Below are positions 17,988-25,397 of a stretch of 25,397 bases of DNA, piece by piece (positions within the stretch are counted from its first letter, which is position 1; each line of letters opens with the position of its first letter). The DNA is from Larix sibirica (taxonomy: Eukaryota > Streptophyta > Pinopsida > Pinales > Pinaceae): positions 14,937-40,333 of the forward strand of contig NWUY0300007969.1 in the NCBI GenBank assembly GCA_004151065.3, read 5' to 3'. Position numbers and translations under genes: made by a program. Under the pieces are notes generated by a model. It was not told the origin of the DNA and did no database searches. It saw nothing but the letters and a program-made list of their open reading frames with translations.

Positions 17988-19090
17988 ATGGGAAAAGTAG
18001 CACCCTCTAGCAGGACACATGCCAAGCAGAAAGAAGTGGCCAAACTCGACCCTGTTGATCTAAGAATCACCATTTTGGGCGATTTGTAGGGAAAAGTAGA
18101 GTAGGCACAGCTCGTAGATGCTGATTTTTCTGACGACGATCTATATCCAGGCATGCAACTCAATGAATATATGAATTTCCTCCCATTTAAAAAAGAGACA
18201 ACTATCATAGAATGGAAATTTGATTTTGTATCATTGAGGGACTCAACATTGATGAATCTAAAAGGCCTCCCAGTATTTGGGACACGAGAGAAGTTCAAAG
18301 GTGTACCAAGTTTCTAATCAGTCGCATGCATGGCTACTCCCTATGGTTGGATCAAAAATATATGCTCCATGTAGATGATATTCACAAACTTACGGGCCTA
18401 TCCATGCAAGGGGATGATGTTTCCATAGATTTTCAAGGTGAACACAAGTGAGGGAAAAACCGTTTAGATTCAAGCCTGTATGAACAATATGGAACCAAGC
18501 GTGGAGGAAAAGGTGTTGTTATCGTTGATATTAATCAACCACTGACAAAAATGGCATGCCATATTAACGCGAGCAAGATTATGCGAAGATACACAAAAGG
18601 GGAATGCACCTTGGACGCCATCCCTGTCGCAAAATTCTATGCCTTAGCTTGTTCAACTAAGTTGGTGTAATTTTTTAATGGACAAGCTATTCCAAGCATG
18701 CATAGACGCACACAACTACGTGGGATACTTCATTTTTGGGTACTTGCTTATTGCCTTAGCAATGTGGAAATGACGGCCACCACATGGTTAAACATTGCAA
18801 TGCATCACTTTGAAACATAGTATTTCCCAACTACAACCCATGGAAGACTCAACACGATGCTACAAATGTAGAGTTCAACAATAATGCTTTTTCCAAATGG
18901 TACATTGACCTCAAAGTGGCGACAATGGAACAGATTCACGAGGAACTGTTATGACACAATACTTTCAAGGTATGCTTTGGGATCAATTGTGATAATACCT
19001 TCATCCAGCCACAAGAAGTTGAACCATAAGTATTTAAAGCACATGTGTTTTATTTCGCTTGCTCCTAGAGGCATTTCACAAAGAGATTAG
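17988..19090 (+). pseudogene. 3' accessory ORF, N-terminal and central part
   Basis: ATG 17988 begins MGKVAPSSRTHAKQKEVAKL, then DPVDLRITILGDL, VDADFSDDDLYPGMQLNEYM, EWKFDFVSLRDSTLMNLKGL, PVFGTREKFKGVPSF and a stop at 18315. Only two earlier stops interrupt 109 codons. After a shift: RMHGYSLWLDQKYMLHVDDI, HKLTGLSMQGDDVSIDF, YEQYGTKRGGKGVVIVDINQ, KIMRRYTKGECTLDAIPVAK. After another shift: NFLMDKLFQACIDAHNYVGY and the hydrophobic FIFGYLLIALAMWK (about 18729-18770), then an RPP motif. I do not recognise the protein. HKLTGLSMQGDD recalls the LxGLxxxG part of plant mobile domain (PMD) proteins, but weakly. It has the same strand as pol and no LTR lies between them, so it is taken as an element ORF. 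Confidence 0.55.
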
Positions 19091-19099
19091 CACCTCACC

Positions 19100-19875
19100 T
19101 GGAGTAAAAGCCATAATGACAAGTAAAGGTACTTCCTATGTATTTTCTCTTTGATCAACCAAGCAAGAAATAAAATTAGAAGTAACTCAAGAAGAATCTT
19201 CCTAAGAAACATTTCAACCTCCCAAACCAAAATTCCCATGCATTCCACCCTTACCCACACACATTGATGATAACACCATGGTCCCCATAAAATATGTTAA
19301 GGATTTCATTGCTTATACTAGTGGACCCAAGAAGGCATGTGTTAGTAAAACCTATGTTGCAACACCCATGAGCACCACATCCACCATCCCCGCACCTATT
19401 TACACAGTTCTCCCCAAAGCAACCCAAACACTCCCCACATCCCAACCCTTCACAGTCCCTCTTCCCAAGGAAATTGTTTTTTCATCTCTCTTGATCAGTA
19501 TAGTGAATCCATCCATTATTAATATTGTTGATGATCCCCTAGAAACCATCCATACAATCCAAGAATTCCCCATTCATCATTAAGTTCCCTAGTACTAGCT
19601 CGCCTCCCATGAGATTGACGAAGGACAAGACACGTCAATTGATTTAGAAGCCACAATTGATGACCAATTGTTACAACAACTTCCACCATAGGTTGACCCC
19701 CCAAGTAAACCCGAATTGGATCATTCTGATTCACCCCCAAACTCTGAAGATGTTCAAAATTTTCATACCTCGAGGATATTCAATGACAGATGCACAAATA
19801 GAACAACAAGCCGAAATGTTGGAACTTTTACCACCACGTCCTCCAGCTGTTGAACCAATCTCCATCCAAGAATAG
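19100..19875 (+). pseudogene. 3' accessory ORF, Pro/Thr-rich part
   Basis: The open piece 19278-19583 reads MVPIKYVKDFIAYTSGPKKA and then a Pro/Thr/Ser-rich tract (TPMSTTSTIPAPIYTVLPKA). It is preceded in frame by FQPPKPKFPCIPPLPTHIDD. Further on come the acidic DEGQDTSIDLEATIDDQLLQ, and, in another frame, TLKMFKIFIPRGYSMTDAQI, EQQAEMLELLPPRPPAVEP. The composition looks like a disordered linker. It probably joins the upstream domain to the coiled coil downstream as one former protein. Function is unknown; minus-strand open frames here are shadows. Confidence 0.45.
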
Positions 19876-20122
19876 ATCACATGACTTGTACGTGACTCAG
19901 ATTCTTGTAAATCCATCCTTCATATTTGTAAATAACATCATGACATCATTCCATTTATGTCTGATGAGACCCAGTAGAAGATAGTTCAGAGCATAACGGT
20001 CCCATAGGATACAGGCACAAACACGAGACCAGTTAGCACAATCCATCACCAGTGGTCAACCACTATGATCTCTACCTCTTAGTGAAACAATCCCATATTA
20101 TACTTAATTCATCACACAATAG
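19876..20122. other. Short spacer within the accessory region
   Basis: No clear frame connects the Pro-rich part to the coiled-coil part. It may be decayed linker. Confidence 0.3.
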
Positions 20123-20920
20123 TTGTTTGAAGAGATTCACAACACCACAACAGAAACAGAACATCATTTGGTGCAAGCTAAGACAGAGCATGCCAATATC
20201 AAGCAAGTTTATGACAACGTATGCATCCAGCTGGAGGATGCCCTTGCAACAAATGAAGAAGCAAAACAGGGTAAAGCTACTGTGGAAGAAACTATTACAA
20301 CCCTTTGTGACCAGATGCGCACAATGTGTCCCCAAGTACGTCAGCACTTAACCATCGAACCGGAATAAATTTCAGTCATCATGCCACAAGAGAGCTTACA
20401 ACTCTTTCGTACATCATGGAAGCAACTTGAGATAGATCATGCCAAGTTACAACATCAAATCCTCAACATCCAGAATCAGGGAAATGAACAACAAACTTAG
20501 TTGCTCAAGTACTGCAAGTTAGTTGAGAAGTTATAGATGTCTGCTACCAGCTACAACAGACAATGCAAGAAATCCAGGATCTCTTTGTGGCACTTAATGA
20601 TTGGGTCGACATCTTAGAAAAGAAGTAGCGACTTGAAGCTTTACACGACAAAATTAAGCAATTGAACAATGAATCCCAACTCATAGTTAACCCTCTAGAA
20701 CGTGCACAAAAGTATAAGGAAATACAACAAGTTGATAATGGGATGGCTGTCCTTCATGACAAAGTCTGCACATATAAGCAAGTCTTGCAAGACTTCAATA
20801 CTACAACCTAAGTCACATATACCGACCTTTAACTATTAGATAAGTTCGCAGACATAGAGACTCAACAAGTGCAATAGTAAAAACCTGCCCTCCTAGATAT
20901 AAAGAAAGCCTGAATTTTTT
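20123..20920 (+). pseudogene. 3' accessory ORF, coiled-coil part
   Basis: Open piece 20123-20368 reads MFEEIHNTTTETEHHLVQAK, TEHANIKQVYDNVCIQLEDA, LATNEEAKQGKATVEETITT and LCDQMRTMCPQVRQH. It is followed from ATG 20381 by MPQESLQLFRTSWKQLEIDH and AKLQHQILNIQNQGNEQQ, and later by LEALHDKIKQLNNESQLIVN, LERAQKYKEIQQVDNGMAVL and HDKVCTYKQVLQDFN. Spacing of Leu/Ile/Val with many Glu, Gln and Lys indicates a long coiled coil, probably for oligomerisation. Three or more stops and shifts break it. It ends shortly before the putative LTR, as the last coding part of the element. Confidence 0.55.
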
Positions 20921-20948
20921 TGGCTAGCACCAATATTTTGCTTGGTAA

Positions 20949-21134
20949 ATGGTGAACGAAGTTGGAAGTTTTCAAAAGAACTCAAAAAGCAAGCCTTTAT
21001 ATAAGTACGAGAGTTGGCTCCTTCATTTGAAGAGTTTGCAACAAATGATGCATAGGGATCAGGAATGTAAGCAAGTTGACTCGAGGGCGAGTCAACATTT
21101 GTGGTCAGGGCTTGTTAGATCCTTCATTTTTTGA
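20949..21134 (+). other. Open frame of uncertain status before the LTR
   Basis: A 61-codon frame (MVNEVGSFQKNSKSKPLYKY...) overlaps a TATATAAG at 20998-21005 and the hairpin at 21075. It has no motif and is probably non-coding sequence before or within the LTR. Confidence 0.2.
21075..21096. other. Perfect 9-bp inverted repeat with AGGG loop
   Basis: GTTGACTCG (21075-21083), loop AGGG, CGAGTCAAC (21088-21096). It could form a stable hairpin just left of the likely LTR start. It contains TTGAC, the W-box core, on both arms. Confidence 0.8.
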
Positions 21135-21242
21135 AAGGACCATAGAAGGCATAAGAGGAAAGGACTGTGAAAGGAAAAGCAGGGTAAAGGAGTTGTAGAA
21201 AGACTCTAATGTCCACAACCATTTTGGACCTGCCCCCGCAAG

Positions 21243-21250
21243 TATATAAG
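21243..21250 (+). promoter_or_regulatory. TATA box in the putative gypsy LTR
   Basis: TATATAAG, preceded by GGACCTGCCCCCGCAAG, is a good plant TATA context. It is the likely start of element transcription if this is an LTR. Confidence 0.5.
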
Positions 21251-21486
21251 CAATAAGGATGCAAGCGGAAGGGTGAAGAAAAAAGGAAAGAGATTGAAGC
21301 AAGAGAAGAAGATTAGAAGAAAGAAGAGGCACAAAGCATGGATAAAAGATAGAGCCACAACATAAGAAGATGTATCTCGGTTTTGGGTAATTAGGTTCTA
21401 GTTCTTTGTTTTGCATGATACCACGATGGGTAATTTCGTGGTTGTTGTAAGGTCGTAAAGCCATGAATTGAATGAATGTTATTTAT

Positions 21487-21492
21487 AATAAA
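21487..21492 (+). terminator. Poly(A) signal in the putative gypsy LTR
   Basis: AATAAA within TTATAATAAAATGAAGG, at a position that would end transcripts within the LTR. Confidence 0.4.
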
Positions 21493-21660
21493 ATGAAGGC
21501 TTTTTGGGCCCCTCAAATTTATGTGTATCTGTTTACTGTCTAATGGATCGACTATTTGTTCTTTATTTACATGTCATGGTTCATGAATTGTTATTGTGGT
21601 AATTGATTAATGAATGTATTTTTGGAATGGATAATAAACCTTCACACACATATCTTTGCA

Positions 21661-22520
21661 GTTAACACTCCTTGTCACACGCAGGTCTTGGCTATGCTTT
21701 GGGTGAGACCTTCCCCTTTGGGGATTGAAAATGCCAATGCACTAGACTACAATGGTGCCCTTTGTTGGTCCATGCACAATAACTCGGTCTTCAATTTTGC
21801 GCCAACATCATCTTATAGTCACACAGGTCAAGTTGAAGGTCTCCTCTCAATTGCGGAAGCCACTATGTTTAATCAAGGCAGTCATAGTCATCATCAGAAA
21901 CATCTCATCGGCAGTCATTTCCCACCATAATAACTGGTAGTGAATGAATAGGTGGTCATCATTTTTTACTCATCCTTGTCTTATGTTAAGACATAAGTGT
22001 GTTTGAATTAGTTGGAATTTCACAGAAAATAATTGGAGGAGGAAGGTTGTGCTGCCCACAGCCACCATTGGTGATGAGATCTCCTCAATAATAGCACTGC
22101 CACCACCATCAAGAAGCCAACATGATGTTGAATTCCTTGGAGGTCGATATTGATAGTTCTTGCTCCAATAACCCTAATGATTCCGTCAATACGTCGAAAA
22201 CAAAAATCGATTGCCATCCTCACTATCCTCAACTGTTGGCAACTTACATGGATTGCTAGAAGGTAAAATAAAGAATATCATCTAGTTTAGTAGCTATATT
22301 TATAATTGCATCAACAGACTGGGTTATTTGCATCGAGAAAAAGTTATGATTTACATGTAGGGTGTTGTTGCTTTAAGTGGAGGATTGTTGTTCATATATA
22401 TGCAGCTTTCCTTTTTTGTAATTTGATAGTAACATGTGATGTTGATTTCATGCCTTTCCTTATCTCTGGCCAAACTATGGAAACAATAATAACGGCTCTC
22501 AGAACTAGCCACTTCAGTCT
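21661..22520. other. No gene recognised between two elements
   Basis: A 106-codon plus frame (21610-21930) and a 70-codon minus frame (22020-22232) show no known domain. If the minus-strand LTR at 22540-24574 is real, the stretch just left of it would be the leader and gag start of that element. A minus-strand fragment SRPPRNSTS-like near 22130 is not enough to call gag. Confidence 0.35.
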
Positions 22521-22533
22521 CTTGCTAATACCA
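22521..22533 (-). other. Weak PBS-like site, minus strand
   Basis: The minus strand reads TGGTATTAGCAAG. The first nine bases match the tRNA-iMet-type site TGGTATCAG at eight positions, then two bases (AG) of the usual AGAGC seem lost. It lies just after the inferred LTR end ATCCA. Confidence 0.3.
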
Positions 22534-23786
22534 TCTTGGATGTATGCCTAAATTTTTAGATTGGGGCTCCTCTTAAAGTGGTTGTGATATTGGATGAGAT
22601 TCGTCATTGTAGAGCCCTCCCTAGGACCCTTTCCATAACTTGAAACAATGTATAGTTCACCATAATTGAAACATAACTTACATCATCAAATAAATCACTA
22701 CAATAAAATCTTTCTCAAAAATTCATATAAAAATTATAACAAAATTTGAAAGGAACTTGCTTCGTGATGGTTGATCCAGTAATTCATAAAGAAGTTGAGA
22801 CTGTTGCTGCTCCAATCCGATCAGCTCTTGAAACAACCACCAAAAGACTCCTCGGTTGACCTCCCTACCATACTAGGAGTAATCTTCTTCCTCCGAGTCC
22901 CCCGAGCAAATAGGGGTCGCAAGAACATACAAGCCTGAACCCTTAGATGATATCTCCCAATCCCCAGAGCAGATATCAACCAAACTCACATGGACCACAC
23001 TCAATCTCAAACTTCCATTATGGAGTCCATCTAGCATTAAGGAGCAAGAGATCATTTTCTCTTCATTCTCCCTTTCTTAAATATAAAATTTTTGGACGAC
23101 ATGTGTCATCTCATGCAAAATTTAATTTAATTTATTAATTCTGCAATATTCATTCTCATGCAACAAGTGTCACTCTCACATAATAGTGCACATAAGTTCC
23201 TCAATTCCCTCTTAGTTATCTCCCTAGTCTAAAATCCCAATCCCTCGATCAGTGGGTGCATGTGGATTTAAACTCTAGATATTTTCTAATCTAGATTTGC
23301 TCCATCAATTATCTCAATTTATTTATTTTTTATTTTAATCTAATGCATGTCTTCCTAAATCAATGGATGTACATAATTTCTACCTCAAATATCCCCTTTC
23401 AATAATTTCTTAATTTAAAATATTATTTCATTCAATTATTCTCAATTTAACATTTACATATGCAAAATTTAATATATATGCCTAAATTTTTTAGTGCAAG
23501 AGTGCAAATATTTCAATTTCCTGTCGTTGTCTAGGTACCACTTCTACGGGTCCTTTTAACAACTTCCTTGTCTTTGTTCTCGTGTGAGGAGTACTATCTA
23601 GCGATTAGGAATCGTTACCATAATCTTTCGACTACATTTCCATGGAGACTAATGGCGATTGAGGAATAAGATATTCCTTATTGTGCGCCCCTCAACACAT
23701 CGTACATGACCAAATCGTTGTGGCCTCGCCCGTACGACACACACTTCCTCGGGTGAGATGATAGGGATTCTGACCCATGCATGGAA

Positions 23787-24142
23787 TGTTATTTCAGGGT
23801 CGACAGTCCATCGTCGTACCCCTATGTATATTTCTTATTCTCTGCGACCCCTCTTTTGTTCCATTGAGATTTAGTCGGTAATTCGTTTTACCTGCTATTG
23901 TACACACTCAAAGCGCATATTAGTAGCACTGCACCATATAAATTATATCATCATGCGTTTTCATATTTATTCACTTCTATTTAAATAAATGGCATTTGTT
24001 CACATCTATGGAATCAGAAGAATCATTTCTCTCATTCAAGCATAATCATCATCTTGTTTCTCAATCAATTGAGCATATCCATCATTTGCTTGTCAATCAG
24101 TAATTTTCATTCAATAATAATTAAAGCATAACACATTGTTCA
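23787..24142. repeat. Direct repeat, copy 1 (357-bp period)
   Basis: Begins TGTTATTTCAGGGTCGACAG and ends CATTGTTCA. It pairs along its length with 24144-24497, sharing CGTCGTACCCCTATGTATAT, AATTCGTTTTACCTGCTA and AATTATATCATCATGC. Many scattered substitutions separate the copies. Confidence 0.9.
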
Positions 24143-24143
24143 N
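24143..24143. other. Single N at the repeat junction
   Basis: The N lies exactly between the two direct-repeat copies, which strongly suggests a contig join inside repeated DNA. Confidence 0.65.
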
Positions 24144-24497
24144 TGTTATTTCAGGGTCGACAGTCCGTCGTCGTACCCCTATGTATATTTCCCTTTCTTT
24201 ACGACCCCTTTTTATTCCATTGAGAGTCAGCTAGTAATTCGTTTTACCTGCTACTACACACACTCAAAGTGCACAATAGTAGCGCTACACCATGCAAATT
24301 ATATCATCATGCATTTTAATCTTTATTCAATCTGATTTAAATCAATAGCATTTATTCACATTTATGGAATTGATAAGAAACATTTATTTCATTCATGCAT
24401 AACCTCATCATATTTCTCAGTCAATCGAGCATATTCATCATTTACTTGTCAATCAACAATTTTCATTCAATATTAATAAAGCATAATGCATTGTTCA
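24144..24497. repeat. Direct repeat, copy 2 (357-bp period)
   Basis: Second copy, starting TGTTATTTCAGGGTCGACAG at 24144 and ending CATTGTTCA at 24497. It is non-coding and lies within the inferred minus-strand LTR. Confidence 0.9.
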
Positions 24498-24574
24498 AGT
24501 TTATTTAACCGGGTCACTTCAATATTAGTGTCCTCAATAGTCTAGTCAATCAACTGTCCAAGGCGGGTGTTACA

Positions 24575-25397
24575 GTCAGGAGAACCAACTTGGATGCCAT
24601 TCGGCACTTGTGGATACATGAGCGGATCTGGAGCTTGATCAATTCGTGGTGATTTTCTTATAGTTGAAGGTTTTGACTTAACTATAGGAGCATTTAAAAA
24701 TAGTCTGTAATTGCATAAACCTTTGTTCTTGCTTAGTAGTAGAAACTAATATTCTGCATGAAAATTGTTGGTCAAGCTGGCTTGAAACAAACTACTAATT
24801 TGCATACTTAAACATATAGTAGGACCATACCAGAGTCATGACTTGGTTAAATTTTTTTTTTTTATTTAATTATCTGATTGATCAAAATACATTTCTTAAG
24901 AGGCCTAATACCATATGTTGATAAAGTACCATTTAGAACTATTTACGCCATTCAAAGAATGGAAAACGTTTTTGAACAAGATGGAGACACAATTAAATTG
25001 TTTGAGCAAAGGAGCTATTAGAGCAACATATCTCTCTGCCAAGCCTCGACAATTATCTTCCTTAGGCCCTAAATGAGTAGTGTAGCCCTCAAACTCAAGA
25101 CTTGCGTTTTATATATTGTGGGGAAGAAACAATTTAATGCTTGGTCTACCTCCAAAGCGCTCATCATTTACCATTTGCTGAAAGCGCTTGAGGTTTCGTT
25201 TTTCTTTAGCACGTTAACTTAAGCGTTTGGAAAACCCTATTAAGAGCACTATCTCTTTTATATTTGTTTGAAGCGCGATAAAATAACATTTTTTCCACCT
25301 AAAGCACTATGAAATGTCCTTTTGTGGCGCTTACGATTTAACTTTGAGAGAGCTTGTGGTGGGGTCGATTTACAACAATGTACAATATTCTTTTGCT
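24575..25397. other. Flanking sequence, no firm gene
   Basis: Mostly A+T-rich. A minus-strand stretch 25108-24908 stays open for 67 codons without an ATG and reads protein-like (ASLEFEGYTTHLGPKEDN, then GLAERYVALIAPLLKQFN). The protein was not recognised; it may be a fragment of an exon or element, or chance. From 25154 to 25333 the motif AAGCGC and variants recur on both strands. Confidence 0.35.

Larger units (their letters stand above)
13399..21660 (+). mobile_element. Ty3/gypsy element without chromodomain, long 3' coding region
   Basis: In order on the plus strand: protease, gag-like domain, linker, RT, RNase H, integrase, polypurine-like tract, accessory coding region of about 2.9 kb, and a putative LTR with TATA and AATAAA. 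All frames are broken. The order RT-RNase H-integrase identifies Ty3/gypsy. The integrase ends with no chromodomain, which fits the non-chromovirus (Tat/Athila-like) side, where extra 3' ORFs are known. The 5' LTR and start were not found; sequence from 13096 to 13398 reads as weak coding debris. The right end is approximate. Confidence 0.75.
21100..21660 (+). mobile_element. Putative 3' LTR of the gypsy element
   Basis: After the coiled-coil ORF, TGTGGTCAGGG begins at 21100 next to purine-rich CGAGGGCGAG. A TATA box TATATAAG lies at 21243-21250, followed by a purine-rich transcribed stretch and AATAAA at 21487-21492, about 245 bp downstream. Promoter and poly(A) signal in that order are what an LTR holds. 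The left edge is a guess from TG and context. The right edge was not found: no CA end could be tied to a target-site duplication, so 21660 is only an estimate. Confidence 0.45.
22537..24574 (-). mobile_element. Probable ~2-kb LTR of a gypsy-type element, minus orientation
   Basis: On the minus strand, TGTAACACCCGCC begins at 24574; this is a common start of plant gypsy LTRs. Non-coding sequence follows, with a TATA-like TATATTTAAG near 23085 and then a purine-rich stretch (GAAAGGGAGAATGAAGAG). A possible CA end lies just before the PBS-like site at 22533. A 357-bp duplication with an N at its junction lies inside, so the true length is uncertain. No second LTR or pol was seen, so this may be a 5' LTR with its internal region cut off, or a solo LTR. 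Confidence 0.45.

Noticed and set aside
17867-18298. 143-codon minus-strand frame, the longest open frame in the window
   Set aside because: It runs antisense to the accessory ORF, whose plus-strand translation has clear protein-like segments continuing into neighbouring frames.
20072-20347. 91-codon minus-strand frame
   Set aside because: Antisense shadow of the plus-strand coiled-coil ORF at 20123-20368.
21105-21464. 119-codon minus-strand frame
   Set aside because: Antisense to the purine-rich transcribed part of the putative LTR; the Leu/Ser/Phe-rich translation is compositional.
1-25397. tRNA, rRNA, snRNA or microRNA genes
   Set aside because: No cloverleaf-like arms, A/B box pairs or rRNA-like conserved blocks were recognised by eye. 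A covariance-model scan (tRNAscan-SE, Infernal) would be decisive.

Overview
This window looks like plant nuclear DNA made almost entirely of old, broken retrotransposons. No intact protein-coding gene, rRNA or tRNA could be supported. The organism is inferred to be a gymnosperm, probably a conifer. The reasons are the low gene density, the A+T-rich spacers, and the L1-type LINE and long Ty3/gypsy relics, whose coding remnants resemble families I associate with conifer genomes. That resemblance is from memory and was not searched.

Layout. 1-517 (minus) is the C-terminal tail of a LINE ORF1-like protein. 519-2990 is A+T-rich spacer with two local tandem duplications. 3025-6520 (plus) is a decayed LINE with a DUF4283-type ORF1 fragment, an endonuclease relic, a reverse transcriptase relic and a shortened C-terminus. 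6521-9330 (plus) appears to be the 5' part of an LTR retrotransposon: a leader with repeats, a tRNA-iMet-type primer-binding site at 8322, a G-patch domain and a decayed zinc knuckle. 9977-10365 is a ~68-bp tandem repeat array carrying four telobox motifs. 10379-10968 (minus) is a well-bounded copia-type LTR. 12852-13074 may be another small minus-strand LTR.

The largest unit runs from about 13399 to beyond 21490 (plus). It is a Ty3/gypsy element without a chromodomain. The order is protease, gag-like domain, reverse transcriptase, RNase H, integrase, then about 2.9 kb of further coding remnant (basic start, unknown domain, hydrophobic segment, Pro/Thr-rich part, coiled coil), then a putative 3' LTR with TATA box and poly(A) signal. 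All of these frames are broken by stops and frameshifts. Finding a gag-like domain downstream of the protease, together with the long 3' accessory coding region, is the most unusual feature here. From about 24574 down to 22535 (minus) lies a probable LTR of a different element, containing a 357-bp duplication.

Three single N characters (518, 10974, 24143) each sit at a sharp sequence boundary and probably mark contig joins, so continuity across them should not be assumed. The parts work together only as the former gene sets of their own elements; nothing suggests a host operon or pathway.
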